From Methylococcales bacterium (lineage in GTDB: Bacteria > Pseudomonadota > Gammaproteobacteria > Methylococcales > Methylomonadaceae): 64,000 nucleotides of DNA. Below are positions 35,960-44,549 of this stretch, one piece after another (within the stretch, counting starts at the first letter, position 1; the number at the start of each line of letters is the position of its first letter). The stretch is taken from positions 62,001-126,000 of the forward strand of contig JAPLRZ010000045.1 in NCBI GenBank assembly GCA_026398895.1, read 5' to 3'. The position numbers and the translations under genes are program-made. Below the pieces are notes generated by a model. It was not told the origin of the DNA. It did not search any database and saw nothing but the letters and a program-made list of their open reading frames with translations.

Positions 35960-37318
35960 ATGGAAACCTACCTGCCCCTGATTCAAACTACGCTGACTGA
36001 ATGGTTGCAACTAACCATCGAGCATCCTTTATACGCAGCCGCGTTAGTCATCGGTGTGTGGTTACTAACCGCACTGCTGTATAGCATCAGAATTTCTGGG
36101 CTAACTAAAAAAAATACTGCCAGTGAACAGGCGAAGATTGCCGCAGAAGCTAAGCTCACTACTGCACAACAACAACTCCAGCAAGCACAAGACCAGTTAA
36201 TTACCGTTACCGAGCAACAAGCACAAAGCCAACGTTTAGCGGACGCTGAAAAACAACGCGCTTCAAGCGCGGAACAGCAACTGATTAAACGTAATCAACA
36301 AATTGGTGCGATTATTCAAAATCTAACCAATAGTTTTGATAGTGGACAACGTCCATTACCTGTTACCGAAGACCTTAACGCTGACGATTTGTGGCAGCAA
36401 CACCATACCATCATTCAACAATTGATTGAACGTTTGCATACCGAACAACTTGCCAAAATAGAATTACAAAAATTTTATCAAGCAGAAAAAGATAAAGTTT
36501 CTGCAACAGACGCACAATTATCAAGTTTGCACGCTCACTTGGATAGCCAAAATGGCTTAATTTCAACGTTGCAACAACAATTAACCAGCGCACTACAACA
36601 TCAAACCAATTTAGCGCAGATTACGCCAGTTGAAACGGGTAACATTGAGCAAACAACGCCTACTTCCAATAACGTAGCATCGGTTGATGAAACGGCTGAA
36701 AAACTCAAAAGCTTATTTAAAAAGCCTGTTCAGGAACAGCCTTCAATTACGCCAGCACAAAACATCACGCCTCCTGTCGTAACTCAGGCTGCAACGGTTT
36801 TAGTGGACGATAAAAAAATAGCAGTCGAGCCTGAGCCAATCGTAGAACCAAAACCTGCACCTATTGAAGAAACTGCTGAAAAAACCAGTAATGTCGCTGC
36901 ATTAAAAGGCTTATACCAAAAATTCACCACAACCAAACCAGACGCTGTTAAGCCTGAATCAGTGGTAGCATCAAAACCTGCCCCTATTGAAGAACAGACT
37001 GAAAAAACCAGTAATGTTGCCGCATTAAAAGGCTTATACCAAAAATTTAGCACGACTAAAGCAGAACAAGTAGAAATCGTTCCTGAGCCTAAGCCACAAA
37101 TAATAGAACCTGTGGTAAAAATAATTGAGGAAACGCCTGCTCCAGTTGAACAAACCAAACCAGCGGCACCTCGTAGCTTTACGCCGACTAAACGTCCTGA
37201 AGTCAAACCACTCACTATTGAACCGTCTAGTCGTATCGATGAAGCTGCCGATCTGATTACTGAAAAAGTCGATAAGCTGAAAAACTTATACGGTAAATTC
37301 TTCTCCAAAAAAGAGTAA
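35960..37318 (+). CDS. membrane-anchored coiled-coil protein with internal repeats
   Basis: 452 residues. One membrane helix at about 22-45 (YAAALVIGVWLLTALLYS), then a Gln/Ala-rich coiled coil to about residue 220, then a Pro/Glu-rich tail. The tail has a 41-residue direct repeat (123-bp period, from 36850 and 36973) with KPAPIEE, EKTSNVAALKGLYQKF. The same L-K-x-L-(Y/F)-x-K motif occurs four times: AEKLKSLFKK, ALKGLYQKF twice and DKLKNLYGKFFSKK at the very end. The layout of anchor, coiled coil and short repeated motifs suggests a scaffold that binds several copies of one partner. Not assigned to a family. Confidence 0.75.
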   Translation: METYLPLIQTTLTEWLQLTIEHPLYAAALVIGVWLLTALLYSIRISGLTKKNTASEQAKIAAEAKLTTAQQQLQQAQDQLITVTEQQAQSQRLADAEKQRASSAEQQLIKRNQQIGAIIQNLTNSFDSGQRPLPVTEDLNADDLWQQHHTIIQQLIERLHTEQLAKIELQKFYQAEKDKVSATDAQLSSLHAHLDSQNGLISTLQQQLTSALQHQTNLAQITPVETGNIEQTTPTSNNVASVDETAEKLKSLFKKPVQEQPSITPAQNITPPVVTQAATVLVDDKKIAVEPEPIVEPKPAPIEETAEKTSNVAALKGLYQKFTTTKPDAVKPESVVASKPAPIEEQTEKTSNVAALKGLYQKFSTTKAEQVEIVPEPKPQIIEPVVKIIEETPAPVEQTKPAAPRSFTPTKRPEVKPLTIEPSSRIDEAADLITEKVDKLKNLYGKFFSKKE

Positions 37319-37341
37319 CGAATAGGCGAGTTCCAGCGTGA

Positions 37342-37362
37342 AGACGTTGCACTGCAACGTCT
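37342..37362 (+). terminator. hairpin after the coiled-coil gene
   Basis: AGACGTTGCA and TGCAACGTCT form an almost loop-less palindrome extended by GTG/CAC, followed by TTTTC. It is a likely terminator or repeat. The remaining 150 bp before cysD should hold the cys promoter. Confidence 0.5.
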
Positions 37363-37513
37363 CACTTTTCAAACATACCGCCACCCGCGTTAAACAATCA
37401 ATACCGCTAACTTCACAACTGCACCGATTTTTATCATCCTGATAATTACTGTAGAATACCCAGTTTTATTGAGCTTGCTCTCCTCATGACATCACCCTCC
37501 CGATGGATTTTTA

Positions 37514-38422
37514 ATGACCGATTATAAATTAACCCACCTGAAAGAACTCGAAGCGGAAAGCATCCACATCATTCGTGAAGTTGCCGCTGAATTTGAGCGT
37601 CCTGTGATGCTGTACTCCGTCGGTAAAGATTCTGCCGTCATGTTACATCTGACCATGAAAGCGTTTTACCCTGCTAAACCTCCGTTTCCGTTTATGCACG
37701 TTAATACCACTTGGAAATTCAAAGAAATGATTACATTTCGTGATGACATGGTAAAAAAATTAGGGCTAGAATTTATCGAACATATCAATCAAGACGGTAT
37801 TGCTCAAGGCATCGGGCCATTCACCCACGGCAGTAAAAAACACACTGACGTGATGAAAACCGACGGATTAAAACAAGCCCTAGACAAACACCAATTTGAT
37901 GCCGCTTTCGGTGGCGCACGTCGTGACGAAGAAAAATCCCGCGCTAAAGAACGTGTGTATTCATTCCGTGACAAAAACCACCGCTGGGATCCAAAAAACC
38001 AACGCCCCGAATTGTGGAACATCTACAACGGCAAAATCGACAAAGGCGAAAGTATTCGCGTGTTTCCACTCTCCAACTGGACAGAGTTGGACATCTGGCA
38101 ATACATCCACCTAGAAAGCATTCCCATCGTACCGCTGTATTTCGCCAAAGAACGCCCCGTCGTCAACCGTGACGGTATGTTAATCATGGTCGATGATGAA
38201 CGTATGCCCATCGGTGAAAATGAAAAAGTGGAAATGAAAAAAGTGCGTTTCCGTACCTTAGGCTGTTATCCACTCACAGGCGCAGTTGAATCCGAAGCCA
38301 CCACGCTACCCGAAATTATCCAAGAAATGCTGTTAACCACCACGTCTGAAAGACAAGGACGCTTAATCGACCACGACCAAGCAGGGTCTATGGAACAGAA
38401 GAAACGCGAAGGGTATTTTTAA
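37514..38422 (+). CDS. cysD: sulfate adenylyltransferase subunit 2
   Basis: 302 residues, normal for CysD. The PP-loop is [10 protein letters not shown] near residues 35-44, and [26 protein letters not shown] and [16 protein letters not shown] are family signatures. With the CysN GTPase it makes adenosine 5'-phosphosulfate from ATP and sulfate. In most genomes cysN follows within a few bases; here 2.3 kb of unrelated genes intervene, although all run in the same direction and could be co-transcribed. Confidence 0.97.
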   Translation: MTDYKLTHLKELEAESIHIIREVAAEFERPVMLYSVGKDSAVMLHLTMKAFYPAKPPFPFMHVNTTWKFKEMITFRDDMVKKLGLEFIEHINQDGIAQGIGPFTHGSKKHTDVMKTDGLKQALDKHQFDAAFGGARRDEEKSRAKERVYSFRDKNHRWDPKNQRPELWNIYNGKIDKGESIRVFPLSNWTELDIWQYIHLESIPIVPLYFAKERPVVNRDGMLIMVDDERMPIGENEKVEMKKVRFRTLGCYPLTGAVESEATTLPEIIQEMLLTTTSERQGRLIDHDQAGSMEQKKREGYF

Positions 38423-38452
38423 TCAACTTTACCGATTAAAAGGAGAAGTAAT

Positions 38453-38914
38453 ATGGCGGCAACACGAAGCTTATATGACAGTGATTTTTACGCATGGGCA
38501 TTACACAACGCTGCTTTGCTAAAAGCCAAACGCTTTGATGAGTTGGATTTTGATCATTTGGTTGAGGAAATAGAAAGCATGGGCAAAAGTGAAGGGCGTG
38601 AATTAAATAATCGCTTAAAAGAATTATTGATGCACTTGCTGAAATGGCAATATCAATCCGAGCGTCAAAGCCGCAGTTGGCTTAACTCTATTAATAAACA
38701 ACGGATTGGTATTGACGAAGTATTGGATGAAAATCCCAGTTTAAAATATGAGATTGAAGAGCGGTTTCAGCAAAGTTATAAATATGCCCGCCGTTATGTT
38801 GCTACTGAAACGCGATTGCCACTAAGCACTTTTCCTGAACAATGTCCTTATTCTTTGCAAGAAGCATTGGATGCTGATTTTTTGCCCGATACAGAAAATT
38901 TAAGTCATGATTAA
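38453..38914 (+). CDS. DUF29-family protein
   Basis: 153 residues. The DUF29 pattern is clear: LYDSDFYAWALHNAALLKAK, FDELDFDHLVEEIESMGKSE, a helix with LKELLMHLLKWQYQ and SRSWLNSI. The family is small, helical, often in multiple copies in cyanobacteria and some proteobacteria, and has no proven function. AAAAGGAG stands before the ATG. Its end overlaps the ATPase gene by 8 bp, so it belongs to the inserted cassette between cysD and cysN. Confidence 0.85.
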   Translation: MAATRSLYDSDFYAWALHNAALLKAKRFDELDFDHLVEEIESMGKSEGRELNNRLKELLMHLLKWQYQSERQSRSWLNSINKQRIGIDEVLDENPSLKYEIEERFQQSYKYARRYVATETRLPLSTFPEQCPYSLQEALDADFLPDTENLSHD

Positions 38915-40055
38915 CCGCGCTGAACTCAAAAATTTTGGGCCAATAAAAGAATTGGATTGGCAGAATTTGGGCAAAATCAACCTTGTTATTGGCAATAATG
39001 GCTGTGGGAAATCGTTTTTGCTGAAAGCATTGTATAGCGCGGTTCGTACTTTGGAAGACTACAGACGTGGTGATAATCCAGAGAGTGCTACTGATATTTT
39101 GACAAAAAATCTCCGTTGGACATTTCAACCTGATGAAATCGGTGATTTGGTAAAAGACCAAGAGATTGTGGTTAAAGAAGAATACATAGAACCAAACGTA
39201 GAGTTTTTGGATAAGGAAGTATTATTATCGTTCAGTATGTTTTTTAATCAACAAAACTTTAGCTATGAATTTGCTAATGATTTTAGTAGACCTAATATTT
39301 CAAAAAACCAAGTAACCCCACGAACAGATAATTCCATTTTTTTACCTGCCAAAGAAGTCTTATCACTGCACCATATTATTTTAACAACTGTATTACGGGA
39401 TAGATTATTTGGTTTTGATAATACCTATTTTGATCTAGCGATAGCGTTGCAAACACCTCCATCAGATATTCCTGTGTATTTCGGTTTTGCAGAGGCTGTA
39501 GATTCAAAAGGATTTTGTCAAGCACCATTTTACAATCAGGAATCGCTAATACGAGGACACGGTTCTAACGATTTCAATCAGGTACGAAATCTTTTAGAAG
39601 GTATGATTGGCGGTAGAATCGAGTTTAATGAAGTTAGAAAACGTTGGTATTTCAGACAAGGAGAACAACGTTTTCCTATGGGAGTAACTGCCGAAGGCAT
39701 TAAAAAAATTGCCATATTGGATACATTGCTAGGTAATGGCTATTTAAATGAAAATTCTATTATTTTTATTGATGAGCCAGAATCAGCCTTGCATCCAAAA
39801 GCTATTGCTGACCTGCTTGATATTATTGCCGTACTCGCTAATCACGGCATTCAATTTTTTCTAGCTAGCCATTCCTATTTTGTTATTAAAAAATTATTTT
39901 TAATTGCCCAAGAACAACAAATATCTATCCCTGTGCTTTCTTATCAAAATAATGAATGGGTACAATCCGATTTAAAAGATGATTTACCTGATAATCCTAT
40001 CATTGATGAATCAATACGGCTTTATGAAGAACAGCTTGATTTATCAGGGATTTAA
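38907..40055 (+). CDS. AAA/ABC-type ATPase, OLD-like, of a possible defence cassette
   Basis: 382 residues. Walker A GNNGCGKS near residues 27-34, Walker B IIFIDEPESALHP near residues 291-303, and the switch His in FLASHSYFVIKK. MGVTAEGIKK occupies the signature-motif position. The insert between Walker A and the signature is short and has no coiled coil, unlike SMC or RecF, so it fits the compact AAA_15/AAA_21 class found in OLD, PARIS, Septu and similar two-gene phage-defence systems. There is no TOPRIM domain at the C-terminus. The next gene starts directly at its stop (TAAATG). Confidence 0.85.
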   Translation: MINRAELKNFGPIKELDWQNLGKINLVIGNNGCGKSFLLKALYSAVRTLEDYRRGDNPESATDILTKNLRWTFQPDEIGDLVKDQEIVVKEEYIEPNVEFLDKEVLLSFSMFFNQQNFSYEFANDFSRPNISKNQVTPRTDNSIFLPAKEVLSLHHIILTTVLRDRLFGFDNTYFDLAIALQTPPSDIPVYFGFAEAVDSKGFCQAPFYNQESLIRGHGSNDFNQVRNLLEGMIGGRIEFNEVRKRWYFRQGEQRFPMGVTAEGIKKIAILDTLLGNGYLNENSIIFIDEPESALHPKAIADLLDIIAVLANHGIQFFLASHSYFVIKKLFLIAQEQQISIPVLSYQNNEWVQSDLKDDLPDNPIIDESIRLYEEQLDLSGI

Positions 40056-40691
40056 ATGCCAAAAACTATTAATGAGTCTGAGAAAGTTGTTATTGAAGAA
40101 TCTGAAATGAAATTTGGATATTATTCTACTGATGATTTGTTCTGCATTGAAAACAGTAAAATTTATGCAAAACTGCAAAATAGTAGTGTAAAAACTGTAG
40201 AGTTTGCACTATTTAAAAAGAATAAAAATCAAGCGACTATTTTACTCATTGAAGCAAAAAAAACAGCACCCAACCTTTTGAAAAGCGAAATAAAATTAGA
40301 AGAGTTTGTAAAAAAAGAAATGGCAAATACAAAAAACTTGGATAAAACACTTTTTCTTGATGAGCTATATACAAAAGTAAAACACGACATTTACTTTGAT
40401 GATCTTCAATCTAAATTCAACGATACTTTGGCATTGCTTGCTGCCGTTTACATGAATCTTCATAATACGGCTAAACTCGAGCTACCTAAAAACTTTAAAG
40501 ACCTCGAATTTTCTGCAATTCGTTTTGTTTTGGTTTTAGTGGTAAAAAATCATCAAACCGAATCATTAAACGATTTACAAAGTAAGCTCGAAAAAAAACT
40601 TAAACCCCTTGTTAAAATTTGGAAACAAACCTCCGTTGCAGTTCTTAATGAAGAAATAGCTAAGAAACGTGGCTATATTGTTAATGACTAA
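40056..40691 (+). CDS. AT-rich partner of the ATPase, PD-(D/E)xK-like motif
   Basis: 211 residues, very Lys-rich and clearly more AT-rich than cysD or cysN. Residues about 48-72 read VEFALFKKNKNQATILLIEAKK, which matches the strand-turn-strand layout of a PD-(D/E)xK nuclease core (Glu, then I-E-A-K). The rest is helical with no membrane segment. It starts on the last bases of the ATPase gene, so the two products are probably made in fixed ratio. Nuclease function is inference from one motif and the gene pair; it may equally be a specificity or adaptor subunit. Confidence 0.7.
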   Translation: MPKTINESEKVVIEESEMKFGYYSTDDLFCIENSKIYAKLQNSSVKTVEFALFKKNKNQATILLIEAKKTAPNLLKSEIKLEEFVKKEMANTKNLDKTLFLDELYTKVKHDIYFDDLQSKFNDTLALLAAVYMNLHNTAKLELPKNFKDLEFSAIRFVLVLVVKNHQTESLNDLQSKLEKKLKPLVKIWKQTSVAVLNEEIAKKRGYIVND

Positions 40692-40736
40692 ATATTCCAA
40701 TTCTCTAAATTTATATCTTTTAGGAAATAAAAAACC

Positions 40737-42365
40737 ATGTCTCACCAATCCGATTTAATCAGTACTGATATAGATGCTTACTTAGCACAACACGAGCGCA
40801 AAGAATTATTGCGTTTTTTAACTTGTGGCAATGTCGATGATGGCAAAAGTACCCTCATTGGGCGTTTGTTATACGATTCTAAAATGATTTATGAAGACCA
40901 GTTGGCGGCGGTGCAGAGCGATAGCGTCAAATCTGGCACGACAGGTGCGGGTAAAATTGACCTCGCATTGCTGGTCGATGGTTTGCAAGCGGAGCGCGAG
41001 CAGGGCATTACCATTGACGTGGCTTACCGTTATTTTTCTACCTCAACGCGCAAATTTATTATTGCCGATACACCTGGACATGAACAATATACCCGCAATA
41101 TGGCAACAGGCGCGTCTACCTGTGACTTGGCGATTATTCTGATTGATGCCCGTTATGGCGTACAAACTCAAACTAAACGCCATAGCTTTATCGTGTCTTT
41201 ATTGGGCATTCAACACGTTATTGTTGCCGTCAATAAAATGGATTTGATGGGCTACAGTGAAGACGTGTTTAATAAAATTAAGCAAGATTATCTAGCGTTT
41301 ACGCAAAGTTTAGATTTACACGACATTTGCTTTATTCCGATGTCGGCGTTAGATGGTGATAACGTGGTCAATGCCAGTGAGAATATGCCTTGGTTTACGG
41401 GCGAGTCACTAATGACGGCTCTTAATAGCATTCAAATTGCGGATGATCATAATTTTGTTGATGCACGGTTTCCTGTGCAGTATGTCAATCGCCCTAATTT
41501 AGATTTTCGTGGATTTTGCGGCACGGTCGCTTCGGGTGTATTTAATCAAGGCGATACCGTCACTGCATTACCGTCGGGTAAATCCAGCAAAATCAAATCT
41601 ATCGTTACATACAACGGTGAAATAGCACGCGCATTTCCGCCGATGGCGGTCACGTTCACATTGGAAGATGAAATTGATGTCAGTCGCGGTGATATGCTGA
41701 TTGGCAATCAAACTATCCCTGCGACTATCACCGATAAATTTAAAGCTACCTTGGTGTGGATGACAGAACAGCCGTTAATTGCAGGACGGCAATATACGAT
41801 TAAATTAGCAACCCGCAGTGTCTCAGGTTCGGTGTCATTAATTCATCACCGTATTGATGTCAATACCTTAGAACACCACGATGCCAAAGAATTAAAACTC
41901 AATGAAATCGGTTCTTGTACCGTGTCGGTTAATGCGCCTGTGGTGATTGATCCTTATAAAACCAATAAAGGCACTGGCGCGTTTATTATCATTGATCGCT
42001 TAACCAATGGCACAGTCGGCGCGGGTATGATAACTGGCATTCATGATGATGAGATGCACACACCTGTTAGCTTAGAAGAACGTGCCGCCCGTTTTAGCCA
42101 AGTACCGACCGCTATCTCATTAACAGGTGCTTTGCGTAGCGACACGGCTTATCAATTGGAACGACGTTTATTTGATAACGGCCATGCAACGACGGTGTTA
42201 GAAACTGAGGCGACGGCTTTGTTGATTAACGTGATTAAAAACGCTGGCTTGATTGGATTGTTTACTGACAATCATGCTGATTTAGTTGATATGACTTTTG
42301 ATACCGATAAACAAACGCTAGATGAAATTTACGCGTTGTTGAAAGAACAAAAAGTCATTTATTGA
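40737..42365 (+). CDS. cysN: sulfate adenylyltransferase subunit 1, with decayed APS kinase-like tail
   Basis: 542 residues. GTPase motifs [27 protein letters not shown] and NKMDL, followed by EF-Tu-like beta domains to about residue 440. The last 100 residues are not usual for a simple Cys[21 protein letters not shown], then [17 protein letters not shown], align with the start of an APS kinase domain (typical W-L-T-G-L-S-G-A-G-K-S-T and LERRLF..G..V.VLDG). The P-loop Gly and Lys residues are lost and the domain is about half length. It is probably the descendant of a CysNC fusion whose kinase half has decayed or taken a structural role. Confidence 0.93.
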   Translation: MSHQSDLISTDIDAYLAQHERKELLRFLTCGNVDDGKSTLIGRLLYDSKMIYEDQLAAVQSDSVKSGTTGAGKIDLALLVDGLQAEREQGITIDVAYRYFSTSTRKFIIADTPGHEQYTRNMATGASTCDLAIILIDARYGVQTQTKRHSFIVSLLGIQHVIVAVNKMDLMGYSEDVFNKIKQDYLAFTQSLDLHDICFIPMSALDGDNVVNASENMPWFTGESLMTALNSIQIADDHNFVDARFPVQYVNRPNLDFRGFCGTVASGVFNQGDTVTALPSGKSSKIKSIVTYNGEIARAFPPMAVTFTLEDEIDVSRGDMLIGNQTIPATITDKFKATLVWMTEQPLIAGRQYTIKLATRSVSGSVSLIHHRIDVNTLEHHDAKELKLNEIGSCTVSVNAPVVIDPYKTNKGTGAFIIIDRLTNGTVGAGMITGIHDDEMHTPVSLEERAARFSQVPTAISLTGALRSDTAYQLERRLFDNGHATTVLETEATALLINVIKNAGLIGLFTDNHADLVDMTFDTDKQTLDEIYALLKEQKVIY

Positions 42366-42480
42366 TTGTGATAAGTTCTTAGTAACAAGTAAGGATGTAT
42401 TGCTTAACGTTGGAGGTCAGGCTTTGCCTGACTTGCAAGCAAAGCTTGCACTCCTAAATACACGCAAACTTATTGTCACG
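42365..42480. repeat. about 100-bp dispersed repeat with GTCAGGC palindrome, second copy
   Basis: It shares with 12343-12446, in order, ATAAGTT, AGTAACAAGT, GTCAGGCTTTGCCTGAC, TTGCAAGCAAAGCTTGCA, CTCCTAAATACACGCAAA and TTATTGTCAC. Both copies begin at the stop codon of the gene before them (cysN here, ydbH there). Confidence 0.85.
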
Positions 42481-42814
42481 CACTTATAACATAATTAATG
42501 AAATTGAAAAACAAGCAGGGTCGATAAAAAAACCAATTGTTTTTATTGGTTCATTTACAGGTAGTGCTAATGTTCGTATGGGATATGTTATTTTTGAACA
42601 TGATCGATGGAATATTCCAGAAAATATGCTATATGGGGGTAGAATAATTGGGTTTATGCGCCAACTTGGTTATGAAATACAGGGAGTAACATCAGAAGCT
42701 GATTTATCCAAAGCAAAATACGAGTCACATAATATGCCCTCCTATCCTAAAGAAGGAGCAATACGAGTTTTTGATAATTTTTGCATCGTTAAATTAGGTG
42801 AAATTTCAAACTAA
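42473..42814 (+). CDS. hypothetical protein, start inside a repeat
   Basis: 113 residues from a TTG at 42473 that lies in the tail of the dispersed repeat; no ATG or GTG exists before residue 35. The frame is open back to 42458. The chain (NIINEIEKQAGSIKKPIVFI, ENMLYGGRIIGFMRQLGYEI) has no signal or membrane segment and is not recognised. A 5' truncation by the repeat is possible. Base composition is AT-rich. Confidence 0.5.
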   Translation: MSRTYNIINEIEKQAGSIKKPIVFIGSFTGSANVRMGYVIFEHDRWNIPENMLYGGRIIGFMRQLGYEIQGVTSEADLSKAKYESHNMPSYPKEGAIRVFDNFCIVKLGEISN

Positions 42815-42864
42815 GTTTGGCTCTTCCTGATTTCGCGGGGTAAACACGAAAAGATGCACTAAAT

Positions 42865-42937
42865 AGGATGAGCTGAGGTACGAAGCGCATCGTTCGAATT
42901 GACGCGAATGATGCACCTCCTCACTTCGGCACATCCT
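42865..42937. repeat. imperfect palindrome before smpB
   Basis: AGGATGAGCTGAGGTACGAA and TTCGGCACATCCT are the ends of a 73-bp inverted repeat of about 30-base imperfect arms (GCGCATCGTTCG / GCGAATGATGC in the middle). It lies between the hypothetical gene and smpB. Confidence 0.7.
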
Positions 42938-43029
42938 AATGCCTTGTGATTAAACAGTTCGGCAAGAGCTGGGTAATATCGAGTAAAATACGACTATGTT
43001 AGTTTTAAAATCACAAGGAACACAACGCT

Positions 43030-43515
43030 ATGGCGGATAAAAACTCAAAAAAAAATAATGCCCAGCAAAATGCCACTATCGCCCTCAATCGGCAAGCCAA
43101 GCATGAATATTTTATCGAACAACGCTTTGAAGCGGGATTGGTCTTGGAAGGCTGGGAAGTTAAAAGTTTACGCGAGGGACGCATACAGCTAAAAGAAAGT
43201 TATGTGGTGATAAAAAAAGGTGAAGCGTGGCTGTATCGGGCGCATATTTCCGCGTTATTATCGGCTTCAACTCATATCAACCCCGATGCTATTCGTAACA
43301 AAAAATTATTATTAAACCGTCACGAATTGAATAAGCTCATCGGTTCTGTGGAACGCAAAGGCTATACCATTGTGCCATTAGCGATGTATTGGAAAGGCGG
43401 TCGAGCCAAATTAGAAATTGGTTTGGCTAAAGGTAAACAATTACACGACAAACGCGCTGCGTCTAAAGATCAAGATTGGCAACGTGAAAAAGCGCGTATT
43501 ATGAAAAAAGCCTGA
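43030..43515 (+). CDS. smpB: SsrA-binding protein
   Basis: 161 residues, normal for Smp[40 protein letters not shown] and [28 protein letters not shown] are family signatures; the basic tail [20 protein letters not shown] is the part that mimics a codon in the decoding centre. It brings tmRNA to stalled ribosomes. No tmRNA gene is seen beside it. Confidence 0.96.
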   Translation: MADKNSKKNNAQQNATIALNRQAKHEYFIEQRFEAGLVLEGWEVKSLREGRIQLKESYVVIKKGEAWLYRAHISALLSASTHINPDAIRNKKLLLNRHELNKLIGSVERKGYTIVPLAMYWKGGRAKLEIGLAKGKQLHDKRAASKDQDWQREKARIMKKA

Positions 43516-43579
43516 TTTTACAGAGTTTAAAAACTTGCTTTTAGACTCCATGTTGCAACCATTTAATACTCTGAGCCTT

Positions 43580-43933
43580 ATGTCACTGAACACATTCCTA
43601 GAAAAAATCCGCACTAACACGCCTGTCAGTTTTAATGAAACTATTGCCATTATCACTGAACATTACCATTATCAGCCGACCGAATTTAGCAATGGTTTAA
43701 ACGAACACAGGTTGATAAATACAGCAGGAACTAACGAAGGTTCTTGTAAGATTTTTGCATTCGGCTTAATTCACCAGCTAAGTGAGCAACAAACGCTAAA
43801 CCTATTCGGTGATTATTGCCGCATTGATGTGTTAACTGATCCCAATGGTTCAGGGCATCAAAATATTAGAAATTTTATGGCTGACGGCTGGCAAGGTATT
43901 CGTTTTGAGGGTGTGGCGTTGACGCTTAGATAG
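43580..43933 (+). CDS. HopJ type III effector-family protein
   Basis: 117 residues from the ATG at 43580, which gives the family length; an upstream in-frame start at 43535 would add 15 unrelated residues. The HopJ pattern is present: a start helix, FNETIAIITEHYHYQPTEF, NEGSCKIFAFGLIHQLSEQQ, LFGDYCRIDVL and NIRNFMADGWQGIRFEG. Despite the name, members are widespread in free-living bacteria without type III secretion and their role is unknown. Confidence 0.88.
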   Translation: MSLNTFLEKIRTNTPVSFNETIAIITEHYHYQPTEFSNGLNEHRLINTAGTNEGSCKIFAFGLIHQLSEQQTLNLFGDYCRIDVLTDPNGSGHQNIRNFMADGWQGIRFEGVALTLR

Positions 43934-44019
43934 TGACATAAAAGAGCAGGGGAGGTTTGCCATCCGTGGCTTTCGGGTTTTGGTATTTGCCGATTTTTAA
44001 CTTTAATAATCTGTTTGTT

Positions 44020-44493
44020 TTACTTAGGTAATGAGGGTTGTCTTTCATTATTGTCCAGACGAAACGCATCTCCATAAGTGGTCATACTATCAAAATCATC
44101 CCAAACATACCGAGGTTGAACAATAGGCTTAGTTGCCAATGGCGCGGTAACTAAATCAGCGACTCCTGTTGTTGCCCGAAAAGCTGTATTGAGAGTTCCT
44201 TCAATGACTCCACCAACCAAACCAAAAAAAATATTACTGCCTTGAGCATTAGTATTATTAATGATGCTTTTAGGGATTTCCAGCCAAGAGGTGGTGACAT
44301 TAGTGATGCCATTTTTGGCTTTATCACCTACTTTCTCGCCATAACTTCTTTGCTGTGCTTGCTGTTGGTATTGTTGCGGGGCTTGCTGTGCTTGCGGCGA
44401 GTAATACATTGACTCTGCTGCCGCTGTCGATGTGTGAATGAGCGATAATCCCGCAAAAAGACCAGTAACAAAAAAACGATGTAAGGTATTCAT
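44020..44493 (-). CDS. exosortase system-associated protein, TIGR04073-type
   Basis: 157 residues. Signal peptide (FFVTGLFAGLSLIHTSTAAA), then a Gln-rich linker, then the family core: KAKNGITNVTTSWLEIPKSI, FFGLVGGVIEGTLNTAFRAT and a final P-R-Y-V-W-D-D-F. TIGR04073-type proteins occur in bacteria with PEP-CTERM/exosortase systems and are presumably exported; their role is not known. No exosortase gene is in the window. Confidence 0.75.
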   Translation of the reverse strand: MNTLHRFFVTGLFAGLSLIHTSTAAAESMYYSPQAQQAPQQYQQQAQQRSYGEKVGDKAKNGITNVTTSWLEIPKSIINNTNAQGSNIFFGLVGGVIEGTLNTAFRATTGVADLVTAPLATKPIVQPRYVWDDFDSMTTYGDAFRLDNNERQPSLPK

Positions 44494-44549
44494 AATAAAT
44501 CCCCTTGTTGGGTGTTAATAATTCTTTCAGTATAGCAGAGCTATGATTT

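Noticed and set aside
35432-36010. 192-codon minus-strand frame across higB and higA
   Set aside because: It crosses two well-supported genes and a palindromic repeat; composition is typical of an antisense shadow.
36784-37365. 193-codon frame antisense to the repeat-rich coiled-coil gene
   Set aside because: It exists because the sense gene is a repeat of biased codons; Ser/Gly/Val-rich shadow.
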